Origin: CAXMQZ01 sp963707075
GTDB taxonomy: Bacteria > Acidobacteriota > Thermoanaerobaculia > Multivoradales > JAHEKO01
Length of the DNA: 64,000 bases
Assembly (NCBI GenBank): GCA_963707075.1
Contig: CAVPOX010000002.1
Coordinates: 682,001 to 746,000, forward strand
Direction of reading: 5' to 3'
Part shown: positions 1 through 8,661 of the stretch, in pieces
How the letters are laid out: every line of letters starts with the position of its first letter
Position numbering within the stretch: the first letter of the stretch is position 1
Program-made: the position numbers and the translations under genes
The notes under the pieces: model-generated
The model's database searches: none
Told to the model about the DNA's origin: nothing
The model's input: the letters and a program-made list of their open reading frames with translations, nothing else

Positions 1-2038
1 ACTCAGGAAAACCGTCGGTCATCAACAGGACCGTATCTCCGGCAGCCACGTCCACCTGGCACTCCTGGTACGACGCGTTCCCCATCGAACCGAGCGGCAC
101 CCCTTCGAGGGCCAACTCGTCGACATTCTGACTCGACGAGCGATGTATCAAAACGGGTGGCATCCCGGCAGCAGCGACTCTCAGGCGCCCTTCCTGGTAT
201 CTGGCCAGGGTCAAGGCCATCGCCATACGTCCCAACTCCATGCGGCGAATCGACTGCGATGCCTTGTCCAGAAACGGCGCCAGACCCATCGTGCCCGCCT
301 CCGCCGCAAACAGGCTCTTGATGACCGTTACCATCGTCCCCGCCATCGCCCCATGGCCGGTGGCGTCACCGATCGCCGTGGTGAGTGGGCCAGCCGACGA
401 GGCCAGGTGAAAGTCGTAGTAGTCACCCCCGACTTCCGTGGCGGTCTTCATGAAGACACCGATTTCGAGATCCGGATGATCCGGCAGGCGTTTGGGCAGC
501 AGCGAGAGCTGGAATCGACGCGCCGCCTCGAGCTCGTCGCTCTTGCGGGAATTCTCTGCCGCGAGCAGACGCCGCTCGAGCTCGTGCTCTTTGCGCAGCT
601 TCTCCTCTTCCAGAAGACGCTGTTGGTTGCGCTGCAGATCCTCGGCCATCTGATTGAAGGTTCTGGCCAGATGGCCGACCTCATCGCGTGAGCGCACAGG
701 GACACGACTGTTCAGATCCCCGGTCGCCAACTTTTCGGCCCCTTCGGTCAAAGCGCCCAGATCCCGTGTGATGCGGCGAGAGAGGGGCGCGATCCCCACC
801 AGGGCCAGCCCCACGATACCCAGACCGATAGCGAAATTCCGGCCAGCTGTCCGGCGTAGCTTGGTGAGCGATTGACCGATTGGCCTGGCGATACCGTAGA
901 TGAGGTCGGACTCCGTATCCTGCAGGCGAACGATGACCCAGTCGTCGAGGTCCTGCGAGCTCTCGAGCGGCGCTTCGTCGCTCGCCGTCAAGGGAAGACC
1001 GGCCAGCAGAGCGCGATCCGCCTCTCTCGCTACATAGACCTGGCCTTCACCGTCGACAGCGAAAGGAATCTCTCCTGCATCCCTCTGCGCCTGGTCTAGA
1101 ACCTGCTGCAGCAGCTTCTTGGCGCTGATCTGCGCCTTGACACGCCCGACTTGCCTGCCCTGCCGTTCGACCACACTCTGGAACTCGCGACCAAGAATGC
1201 GTCGCGATTCCAACTCCCTGGCCTCCATCTCTTCCACCTGCGACGGTTCGAGCAGGTTCGGCTCCCAGATTGTCGCGGCCTCACCCACCTCCATCGGCTC
1301 CACCCAAAGGACCTGACGTCGCTCCTGGCGCACCCTCTCCCCCTGCTCCAGCTGCTGCAACCGATTCTCAACCAACTGGCGACCCGCCTCTTCGCGGAGC
1401 TCCTCTGCCTCCGCCATCAGATGCGTGATATTCAGCTCCCTGAGAGTTGTCGCCAATTCCTGCCCATCGACTGCCGAATCAACCTGGATCTCCGCGATCA
1501 ACGCTTGCCCTTCATCGCTGGCCAGGAAAGCCTCCGGGCTCTCACCCTTCGCAGCATTCCTGTCGGCCAGACCACCCAGGTGGATAACCACCGATTCCAC
1601 GACCTGGCTCAGGTTCTCGGCGACTGCCCCCACCTCGGGCTCGGCAGGAGCCACGACCACCGGCGCGGGCGCGGGCATCGAATCAGGGGCGCGCGGCGCG
1701 GTGGGAAGAGGCATGAATTCGAGGGACTCGACGAAGGGCGCCGCAGAACCCATTGCGATTCCCAGCTCGGCCAGAAACTGTTGGCTCCCGCCGACTTCGC
1801 GATTGTCCTCGAACAGATACCCCAGCTCGCCGCTGCCGAGCCGTTCGACACCCCAGCCGACGTCGTTGCGGATGGTCTCTACACGATCTCCGATCTCGGC
1901 GGTCAGCTCTGAGACCTCGGCCAGGGCGGCCATACGCAGTGTCTCCAGGGAAGAGAAGTAAGAATACAGAACGATGACTGACAGCGGCACCACAGACATC
2001 AGCAGGAAGGCCACGATCAGTTTGGTGCGTAGCTTCAT
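1..2038 (-). CDS. Membrane HAMP-SpoIIE (PP2C-type) phosphatase, 3' end outside the window
   Basis: The reading frame starts with ATG at 2038 and stays open to the window edge, so at least 679 residues are present and the C-terminus is missing. In order one sees a first membrane helix (about residues 9-27), a roughly 370-residue extracytoplasmic region with an Ala/Pro-rich stretch, a second helix (about 396-418), a HAMP linker, a Glu/Arg-rich coiled coil and a SpoIIE/PP2C-like phosphatase domain with EVGGDYYDF and GDATGHG, which carry the metal-binding Asp residues of this family. Such proteins dephosphorylate Ser/Thr-phosphorylated partners in response to an envelope signal. The start overlaps the stop of the upstream exported kinase by 4 bases (ATGA), so the two are probably translationally coupled. 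The target is unknown. An anti-sigma antagonist regulator is the usual family role. Confidence 0.85.
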   Translation of the reverse strand, partial: MKLRTKLIVAFLLMSVVPLSVIVLYSYFSSLETLRMAALAEVSELTAEIGDRVETIRNDVGWGVERLGSGELGYLFEDNREVGGSQQFLAELGIAMGSAAPFVESLEFMPLPTAPRAPDSMPAPAPVVVAPAEPEVGAVAENLSQVVESVVIHLGGLADRNAAKGESPEAFLASDEGQALIAEIQVDSAVDGQELATTLRELNITHLMAEAEELREEAGRQLVENRLQQLEQGERVRQERRQVLWVEPMEVGEAATIWEPNLLEPSQVEEMEARELESRRILGREFQSVVERQGRQVGRVKAQISAKKLLQQVLDQAQRDAGEIPFAVDGEGQVYVAREADRALLAGLPLTASDEAPLESSQDLDDWVIVRLQDTESDLIYGIARPIGQSLTKLRRTAGRNFAIGLGIVGLALVGIAPLSRRITRDLGALTEGAEKLATGDLNSRVPVRSRDEVGHLARTFNQMAEDLQRNQQRLLEEEKLRKEHELERRLLAAENSRKSDELEAARRFQLSLLPKRLPDHPDLEIGVFMKTATEVGGDYYDFHLASSAGPLTTAIGDATGHGAMAGTMVTVIKSLFAAEAGTMGLAPFLDKASQSIRRMELGRMAMALTLARYQEGRLRVAAAGMPPVLIHRSSSQNVDELALEGVPLGSMGNASYQECQVDVAAGDTVLLMTDGFPE

Positions 2039-2940
2039 TCACCACCACCGTCGACAATCGTGAGACCGAGCTCGGGATCTCCATAGTCGAACAGGACCTG
2101 GTCCTTGCCCTGAGATTCGATGAGTTGATCGATCGTTTCGAGCACTTTGACACGACGCTTTAAGATCGCCTTGATCTCACCCTTGGCCAGAAGATCCTGC
2201 AATTCGGCCACCACCTCGGCCTCATCCAGCGCCTTGATCGCCTCATAGAGTCGGTTGGAGCAGCGGGAGATCGTCTCGGGACGAGGCAGCGAAGCGTCGG
2301 GTCCAAAGGTGCGGGTGTGATCAATCAGCCAGAGATAGCCGAACGAGTCCACCAGCATGTTGCCGGTGTTGCGGTCGATATTGTTGATCAGGTTGTCGAA
2401 GACCCGCATATCGGCATAGAGCTGGTTCCACAGCGCCCGATCGGTCGGCTTGATTCCCTTTTCCTGCCGCTCCTGCTCCATCATGGCATTCTCGATCCAG
2501 AGCTGGGCCGACCCCTTGAGGCCGTTCGAGCGCCGCAACACGGTCGGTGGAATGTTGTGCATGCCCAGCATCCGTCCGAGTCGGAAGGCCGCTACCTGAC
2601 CACTGTAATGGTCCCTCACCCAGGCCACGACATTGTCATTGGGCAATCTCTTGACCTTGCGTTCATTGCGCGTGATGTGATGGAAAGCGGCTCGCGCCTG
2701 GATGCCGCGATCTTCCAGACGCAACCGCTTCGCCTGGGTGATGCCGTGACCAATATCCTCAGAAGCGATCTCGCGTGCTGACTGGAGGAATGCGAGAATC
2801 TCGTCCACTTCCTGCATGGGAAGTGGCTGGTCATCGGCACCCAGAAAGACCGGCCCGGCGATCTGGGCCAGGTTTGGCGCGGGCAGGAGTCCCCAGACCA
2901 GCGCCACAGCGATCGCGCACTTTGTCATTTGAGCGGTCAT
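2035..2940 (-). CDS. Exported atypical kinase-like protein (FAM20/HipA/PI4K-type), stand-alone copy
   Basis: The protein has about 301 residues if it starts at the ATG at 2940, which places a typical signal peptide (basic start, AVALVWGLLPAP core, cleavage near NLAQ) at the N-terminus; an upstream in-frame start at 2973 would add an unlikely charged leader. The mature part shows a Lys-containing beta region (AKRLRLEDRG), an IPPTVLRR segment and a core with NNIDRNTGN (catalytic Asp about 189 and a metal-binding Asn) followed by WLIDHTRTFG (metal-binding Asp about 207). These correspond to the DRxxxN and DFG-like elements of HipA, PI4K and FAM20 secretory kinases. It shares this core with the C-terminal half of the gene at 3042-5213 and with 22896-23741. 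Substrate is unknown, and kinase activity is inferred from motifs only. Confidence 0.7.
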   Translation of the reverse strand: MTAQMTKCAIAVALVWGLLPAPNLAQIAGPVFLGADDQPLPMQEVDEILAFLQSAREIASEDIGHGITQAKRLRLEDRGIQARAAFHHITRNERKVKRLPNDNVVAWVRDHYSGQVAAFRLGRMLGMHNIPPTVLRRSNGLKGSAQLWIENAMMEQERQEKGIKPTDRALWNQLYADMRVFDNLINNIDRNTGNMLVDSFGYLWLIDHTRTFGPDASLPRPETISRCSNRLYEAIKALDEAEVVAELQDLLAKGEIKAILKRRVKVLETIDQLIESQGKDQVLFDYGDPELGLTIVDGGGE

Positions 2941-3041
2941 GGCACTGACTTCAATACCTCGAAACGCACCCACCTCCCTGAGGGCGTGGGTCCCACTCTG
3001 CCTCTGAATCGTCTACGTGAATAGACCGCTGGGGTTTCCTG

Positions 3042-5213
3042 CTAGTCGTAGCTAATGACCAATCCTGGGGGCGGATCGCCATAATTGAACAAGACCTTGT
3101 CCTCACCGTCCTTCTTAATCTCGGCATTGATCAGCTTGACCAGTTTGTCCCGTCGCTTCATCAAGGCCTTGATCTCGAAGGATCCCAGATAGGGAGAGAG
3201 GGCCTCCGTCACCTGTGCCTCGGTGAGGGCCTGGATGCCCTGAAAGAACTGACGTGAGCAACCCTTGAACTTGTCCGGCTCGCGCAGGCCAGGATCTCGC
3301 GCCATGCTGCGGGTGTGATCGATCAGCCAGAGATTGGTGTCCTGATCCCACGCGATGTTGCCCTGGTTGCGGTCGGTGTTGCGAATCAACAGGTCCCAGG
3401 CATACATGTCCTTGAGCTGACGGTCGAAGGAGGTCGAGGCGGGCGTACCCTTGTTGCCCTCCTTCAGCCAGTTCTCATAGGTGTTCAGCCCCTCGACCCA
3501 GAGCTGCACGATGCCGTCCTGGCCATCGATGCTTCGGGCCACCGCCGGCGGGATACTTTCCATTCCGAGCAGATGACTCAGCTCATAGGCCGCCATATCG
3601 GCCTTGTAGCTGTCGAGGAAGTACATCTCGACGGTCCCATCGGCCATCTTCTCTCGCTGCCCACTCTTGTCGACGTAGTTGAACTTGGCGTGAGCCTGCA
3701 CACCATCCTTTTCCAACAGAATCTTCTTCGGCTTGGTCACACCCTTCGGGATAGCCTGCTGAGACTTCACCTCCGCAGTGGCGAGGAAGTTCTCCATCTC
3801 CGCGATCGACTTGAACGGCAGCGGATTGCCCAGCGGATCACGCCATACCCGCTCGTCAGCGTCCGCGCCTCCATCCTCCTGAGGTGGATAGGCTGCCAGC
3901 ATGAACCGTCCGGACTGCCCCTTGCGGTAGACAGCCCGACGAAACCGGCCGTCGGCGAGCGAGGCCGAGCTTTTTGCCGCACTGGCCGGAACCATCTCGT
4001 CGGGTTGCTCCACCAGGACCTGCCGCTCTCCCCCTTCATAGAGGGCAGAAATGCGACCCCCCTGGAACTCGAGAGCCGACGGTCGTCCCTTGTAGTAGCT
4101 GGAGAGCATCCCCGTATCGATCAAGAACACGCGACCACCGAGGCGCTCATGGATCGAGCCCGTGGACATCGGTGAGTGAGCCACGACAAACCGCTGCGCA
4201 CCGTAGGTCTGTTTCAACGTGTCGAGGTGTTGCTCGAGCTCCTCGTCCGTGAGATTGGTGTACCCGCGATACCACAGCGGGCTACCCTGGAGAAGGATCG
4301 CCTGCATGCGATTCAGATCCTCGGCAGCCTTGGTGATCAGCGCGGTCTGTTTGCTGTCGCGATACTCCTCCACTGGCGGATTCTCGGCCTGGAATACGAG
4401 GGCCTGATTGGTCTCGTAGAGGTTGTAGAACCAGGGAATGATGTCGTCCTCGATGAGCTGCTGACGGTTCTCCAGATAGATCTCGAACTCGCGTCGGTGA
4501 AGCTCGTTTATCTCGTCGATACTCTTGTCGGCGTACTCGGGTCCGATTCCGGCATGCATAAAGACGGTGTCCCCGATTTTCGCCATGATCGGCAAACTGA
4601 GAAGCCACTTGCCATAGTCCCCATCGGGCCCCATCGCCCGCATGTACTCGAAGTAGCCCGCCGGATGCTCCTGCATGAACTGATCCTTCTTGTCCTTCCC
4701 GAGTCTCTGTGGCTCGCCCCCGCGTGAGCGAATCAGGCGGCTCCGCCACTGACCGAACTCCTTCCAGGCCTTCTGCCTCTGCTTTTCGGAATCCTCTCCG
4801 GCAAAGCTGGCCAGAATCTCTGGCGAGGCATCCTGGAAATCACCGAGGAGATTGATCGACTCGTGATTGCCCATCAGGACGATGACTTCGCCTCCCTGTT
4901 CCGGTGCCTGGCGCTGCAGACGCATGAAGAGATCCATTACCTGCCGGACGCCCGCGCCACGGTCGACGAGGTCACCGGTCTGGACCAAGGTGGTGTTGCC
5001 ACCGCTCCAGTTGCCATCGACGTCGATCAAGCCGGCTTCGCGCAAAATACCCTTGACACCCTCGATCTCGCCATGCACATCACCGATCGCGACCACTCGA
5101 CCTGCGGCGTTTAGGGTAGAGCTCTGCGCCGCCGAGAGCGGCAGTAGCGTGAGCAGGAGGGTCGTACAAAGTAACCCACCCAGTGTCCTTGCGTTTCGGG
5201 TCCGTTCAAGCAT
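3042..5213 (-). CDS. Exported calcineurin-like phosphatase fused to an atypical kinase domain
   Basis: This 723-residue protein has a signal peptide (residues 1-29, ending LSAAQ). Residues about 38-390 form a metallophosphoesterase with a complete metal set: GDVHGE (44-49), GDLVDRG (80-86), GNHE (115-118), MHAG (His220) and VVAHSPM (His346). The layout matches Shewanella-like PPP phosphatases. After a linker, residues about 465-723 repeat the exported kinase family: GVTKPKKILL, SIPPAVAR, NTDRNQGN (Asp614, Asn619) and LWLIDHTRS (Asp632). A kinase-like and a phosphatase domain are thus joined in one extracytoplasmic chain. The downstream gene at 2940 is a stand-alone version of the kinase half, 101 bases away. 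An AG-rich ribosome site (GAGAGG) precedes the ATG. Opposing activities on one substrate would be the simplest reading, but this is inference. Confidence 0.8.
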   Translation of the reverse strand: MLERTRNARTLGGLLCTTLLLTLLPLSAAQSSTLNAAGRVVAIGDVHGEIEGVKGILREAGLIDVDGNWSGGNTTLVQTGDLVDRGAGVRQVMDLFMRLQRQAPEQGGEVIVLMGNHESINLLGDFQDASPEILASFAGEDSEKQRQKAWKEFGQWRSRLIRSRGGEPQRLGKDKKDQFMQEHPAGYFEYMRAMGPDGDYGKWLLSLPIMAKIGDTVFMHAGIGPEYADKSIDEINELHRREFEIYLENRQQLIEDDIIPWFYNLYETNQALVFQAENPPVEEYRDSKQTALITKAAEDLNRMQAILLQGSPLWYRGYTNLTDEELEQHLDTLKQTYGAQRFVVAHSPMSTGSIHERLGGRVFLIDTGMLSSYYKGRPSALEFQGGRISALYEGGERQVLVEQPDEMVPASAAKSSASLADGRFRRAVYRKGQSGRFMLAAYPPQEDGGADADERVWRDPLGNPLPFKSIAEMENFLATAEVKSQQAIPKGVTKPKKILLEKDGVQAHAKFNYVDKSGQREKMADGTVEMYFLDSYKADMAAYELSHLLGMESIPPAVARSIDGQDGIVQLWVEGLNTYENWLKEGNKGTPASTSFDRQLKDMYAWDLLIRNTDRNQGNIAWDQDTNLWLIDHTRSMARDPGLREPDKFKGCSRQFFQGIQALTEAQVTEALSPYLGSFEIKALMKRRDKLVKLINAEIKKDGEDKVLFNYGDPPPGLVISYD

Positions 5214-5226
5214 CTGGCCTCTCCTC

Positions 5227-5646
5227 TCAGGTCTGTCCTTGCTGCAGCGTCTCGATCAGGTGTCTGAACAGCGCCTTCACAATGTCGATGTTATTCGACA
5301 GCAGGTCGAAAAAATCACCCGATTCGATCGCCAGCAGCAGACAATCGCCGTTGGCGGTCGCAGTGTCGGTGCGGAGACGCCCCCTGAGGATATCGATTCC
5401 GCCGAAAGTGCTCAAGGGCGGAAAGATCTGCGACCCTCCATTGCTGCCGTCTACCTTGACCAGGCCCCGCACCACGCAGAACAGAGCATCGGAGGGATCG
5501 TTCACGCCGAAGATCTTTTCGCCATCCTGAAAGGAGCGCTCCTGAGCGATGGCAGCGATGCGCAGCACCTCTTCCGCTTTGCAATAGGAAAAGAGGTCGA
5601 CACTCTGTAAGAAGACTACCGTCTCGATGCGGGCGAGTTCAGACAC
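5227..5646 (-). CDS. Stand-alone cyclic-nucleotide-binding (Crp-like) domain protein
   Basis: This 139-residue protein consists almost entirely of a cNMP-binding beta-barrel: a leading helix with VDLFSYCKAEEV, then the GEKIFGVNDPSDALFCVVRG region typical of Crp/regulatory-subunit folds, and a C-terminal helix pair. No helix-turn-helix follows, so it is not a transcription factor of the Crp type. The start is GTG with a good GGAAGG ribosome site. It lies 13 bases upstream of the phosphatase-kinase gene and 99 bases downstream of the NTT-HEAT pair. Crp-like domains are known as companions or fusions of bacterial NTT-family proteins, which suggests a regulatory subunit for the transporters or the kinase. 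The ligand is unknown because the canonical phosphate-binding Arg is not clearly recognisable. Confidence 0.75.
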   Translation of the reverse strand: MSELARIETVVFLQSVDLFSYCKAEEVLRIAAIAQERSFQDGEKIFGVNDPSDALFCVVRGLVKVDGSNGGSQIFPPLSTFGGIDILRGRLRTDTATANGDCLLLAIESGDFFDLLSNNIDIVKALFRHLIETLQQGQT

Positions 5647-5745
5647 TGCCTACCTTCCATTCAGCCAGAGGATTTCCCTGGTTTCCCAGCAAGAATATCA
5701 AGATCCACCGCGCAGCAGTCGCTCGCGACAAAATCATCTTGGCCT

Positions 5746-8661
5746 CTAGGACAACTCCTGCAGGCCCACCCTCTGCCCCACCCAGACGGCTGTTTCGTTG
5801 ACGAATGGATCGTCACTGTTCTCCATCAGCTCCCTGACCCTGCCGTAGAGATTCTCGATGCGATCCGTGTGGACCATGTAGAGAGCCGCGAGCGTCAGGT
5901 GATTCTCATCCGACGCGCCGCGATCCACCTCGCCGAGCAAGTGCTCCACGACCCCGACCAGCGACCGACGCTCGATGTGAAAGTCTCTCTCCGCCGCCAG
6001 GAGCTTGTCTTCGAGGTTGTCATCGCCGATCACCGCAAACAGGTCCCGTCGGATCTCGCCGGTCAGCGTATTGTCAAGATACTCCAAAGCGTGGTTGCGC
6101 AGCGCTACCTGACCACTCACCAGGCTGCGATAGGACGCCCAGACATCGCGCGGTGGATAGAGGATCGCAGTCAAGCCAAAGATAATCCGCAGATGCCCGT
6201 CCAGGCGCTCGGCCAGGAGTCTGTCGACCAAACTCGGCTCGAGGATTTCGTCCCCCCAGGAAATGCAGGGGCCTTCGAGCTGCCCTTTATCCAGCATTCC
6301 CAGGGCGCTGAGATCAGCCAGGGTCTGCAAGTAGCGCCGCGCCTCCCGGTGAATCTGCTCCCGGATGATTCGCTGATCGACCGACCTGCAGATATCGCCA
6401 CGGAGCGAGCCCAGCGCCTCGACCACCTGCCAGCGTTGAAACGGGTCCTCCAATTCAACCAGCCGCTCAGCCAGTACCGTGGCCGACGCCAACGTGCCGA
6501 TTCTGGCAATGGTCTTGGGCAGTGCCCGACGCACCCACAACGGTTCGTCGCTGGCGGACATGAAATGGTTCAGGGCCGGCAACGCCGGCTCACCAAAGGC
6601 CGTGAGTGCCTCGCGCGCCTCGTGCTTGATACGACGGCTCTGCAACAGCGAGATCAGTGTCGGCACATAGAGTGGATTGAAGCCATCGCGGCCGACTCGG
6701 CGTCGGATAGCGGTAATCGCATCGCGAACCACCGTGGTATCCCGATCATAGAGCAACCGAATGAGGCACTCCTGATACCTCGGTTCGTGGATGGCACCGA
6801 GCGCCTTGGCTGCTTCGGAACGCACGGCAGGATCGGAATCGTAGAGCAGATCATCGAGGGCCGCAGTGGCTTCCCCGATGACCTCCTCGTCACCGAGATT
6901 GGCCAGGCAAGCGACGGCGGCCGCACGGACGGGGGCCTCGGCCTCCTTCAAACGCGGCAGCATCAGCTCGCTGATATCTTCCCCGTGCAACTTGGCAAAA
7001 ACCTGAATCGCCTCGGCCCGAACCTCGGCATCCTTGTCCTTGAGAGCCCGCTCGACCAGGGGCAGCGCATCGACCCGGGCCAACTTGCCGATGATCGACA
7101 GCGTCCGTCGTCGCACCTCGGGATCTTCGTGGTAGAGCAGCAGGGGTGGCACCAGGTTGCCGCGGTTGTTGTCCTCCAGCAGCTCGAGGCTCTGCACCAC
7201 CTGGCGGCGATCGGAGCTGCCGAGAGATTGCACCAGCAATTCGAGCGTCGCTGCATCCGACATATTGATCGGTATGTCGGCATCCAGCTTGCGACTCTTG
7301 AGACCTTGCCGAAACGAGCTCACATACTCGCGGTACATGAACCTGATGGCAACGAGCCAGATTGCGATGAGGGGGAACGCGAGCCATCCAGCCAGCACCG
7401 GAGGACTGACCCATGCGATGGCCGGTGTCACCGGCAACAGCAGGATGGCAGCCAGACCCTTGGCGCTGCGCTGAACGAAGACATCGATGAAGACCTTGCC
7501 CTTGATACGAACCTGCGAAGGCACCGGGAGAAAGAGCAGCTCGCGCGTCGACTGCTCGAGCGAGTAACGCAGGCCGTTCTCACCGATCTTGACCAAAAGG
7601 GCACTGCCCAACAACAAGCCGGGCAGAAAATAGAAGGCTCCCAACACCGCCGCCGAGCCCAAAGCCATGGTCAAGGGCAGGATCCGCATCGCCACCCCGA
7701 CTCCCAACCGGCGATGGATGCGAGAGGTGAAAGCGAGCTGGAAAAGGAATGCCGTGATCCCCATGATGCTGAAGAAGTTGCCGAAAAAGCTCGTCGCATC
7801 ATCCAGATCACTCGTCGACTTTTCCACGACCCAGTTGAACTGTACGTCGACGATCTGGGCCACCACGACCGTCAAGACCATGATCGCGGCGATCATCCTC
7901 AGCTGCCGTGAACTCTTGAGCGCTTCGACACCGCCTCCCACCCGTGCCAACTTGGTGGCCCCGATCGCTCCCGCAACCGACGCTGCATCGCTCGGACGGT
8001 ACCTGCTGACGACCAGGACCAGACCACCCGCGAGCAAGAGAATCGCCGCCGCGACGAGGAAATTGGTGCGCGTCTCCACCCACCCGCTCACCAACCTGGC
8101 CACCTGACCACCGGCGACTCCTCCCAGGAGACCACCCGCCCCGATGAAGCCAAACAATCGCTTTGCCTGTCGCGGATCGAAAAGGTGGCTCGAGAACGAC
8201 CAGAACTGGCTGAAGTTCATGACGTAGACAATCGAGATCCAGACATAGAGGACAAACGGAATCCAGGGCCAGGAAAACTCGAATAGCCACCAGAAGACCA
8301 CCATACTGCTGGCAATCACGCCGCTGGTCGCCGCGATCAGGTGATGCTGCTTGAGCCGATCCGCCCAGAGGCTATAGAGCCTTAGCAAGGGATAAGCACA
8401 AACTGCGACAGTCAGGTAGACCCAGGGCAGGTTGGCCGCACCCAGACCATCGATATAGGCCGATTGCCTGACCGCCTTGGTGATGTACTGGAAAGTCGTG
8501 AACAGAAAGAAGCAGGCAAACAGCAGCAGCGCGGGGGTACCTTCCCCGGGTCGCGTGTCGATCCCCAGGCGACTCGCCAGCCGTCGCCAGCCACCGTGCC
8601 CGCCACTTGCAGCAGGCCTGGAATCACGCAGGCTCACAGGTCGAGGCGCCCCTTGATCCAC
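5746..8661 (-). CDS. NTT/Tlc-type nucleotide transporter-like membrane protein with HEAT repeats (copy 2)
   Basis: The protein has 971 residues and a GTG start that overlaps the preceding paralogue by 28 bases. Residues about 40-440 hold around 11-12 hydrophobic helices. The segment at about 362-403 (LRYSLEQSTRELLFLP, then KGKVFIDVFVQRSAKG) matches the hallmark region of ATP/ADP translocases of the Tlc/NTT family, which reads KYxLxDxTKEMxxIP then KGKAxIDxxxxRxGK. Residues about 455-830 are HEAT-type repeats of about 31 residues (for example LLYHEDPEVRRRTLSIIGK and ALKDKDAEVRAEAIQVFAK), probably cytoplasmic. Free-living bacteria are known to carry NTT proteins with added HEAT or cNMP domains, but their substrates are mostly untested. 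The gene is a tandem duplicate of 8634-11501 and lies upstream of the exported kinase genes. Confidence 0.8.
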   Translation of the reverse strand: MDQGAPRPVSLRDSRPAASGGHGGWRRLASRLGIDTRPGEGTPALLLFACFFLFTTFQYITKAVRQSAYIDGLGAANLPWVYLTVAVCAYPLLRLYSLWADRLKQHHLIAATSGVIASSMVVFWWLFEFSWPWIPFVLYVWISIVYVMNFSQFWSFSSHLFDPRQAKRLFGFIGAGGLLGGVAGGQVARLVSGWVETRTNFLVAAAILLLAGGLVLVVSRYRPSDAASVAGAIGATKLARVGGGVEALKSSRQLRMIAAIMVLTVVVAQIVDVQFNWVVEKSTSDLDDATSFFGNFFSIMGITAFLFQLAFTSRIHRRLGVGVAMRILPLTMALGSAAVLGAFYFLPGLLLGSALLVKIGENGLRYSLEQSTRELLFLPVPSQVRIKGKVFIDVFVQRSAKGLAAILLLPVTPAIAWVSPPVLAGWLAFPLIAIWLVAIRFMYREYVSSFRQGLKSRKLDADIPINMSDAATLELLVQSLGSSDRRQVVQSLELLEDNNRGNLVPPLLLYHEDPEVRRRTLSIIGKLARVDALPLVERALKDKDAEVRAEAIQVFAKLHGEDISELMLPRLKEAEAPVRAAAVACLANLGDEEVIGEATAALDDLLYDSDPAVRSEAAKALGAIHEPRYQECLIRLLYDRDTTVVRDAITAIRRRVGRDGFNPLYVPTLISLLQSRRIKHEAREALTAFGEPALPALNHFMSASDEPLWVRRALPKTIARIGTLASATVLAERLVELEDPFQRWQVVEALGSLRGDICRSVDQRIIREQIHREARRYLQTLADLSALGMLDKGQLEGPCISWGDEILEPSLVDRLLAERLDGHLRIIFGLTAILYPPRDVWASYRSLVSGQVALRNHALEYLDNTLTGEIRRDLFAVIGDDNLEDKLLAAERDFHIERRSLVGVVEHLLGEVDRGASDENHLTLAALYMVHTDRIENLYGRVRELMENSDDPFVNETAVWVGQRVGLQELS

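Noticed and set aside
2968..2991. Hairpin between the two exported kinase genes as a terminator
   Set aside because: The stem (ACCCAC with GTGGGT around a CCCT/AGGG core) is imperfect and no T run follows in the direction of transcription.
5869..7911. Long open frame (680 codons) on the plus strand
   Set aside because: It lies antisense to the NTT-HEAT gene, is rich in Arg, Gln and His, and shows no fold motif. It is a shadow caused by high GC.
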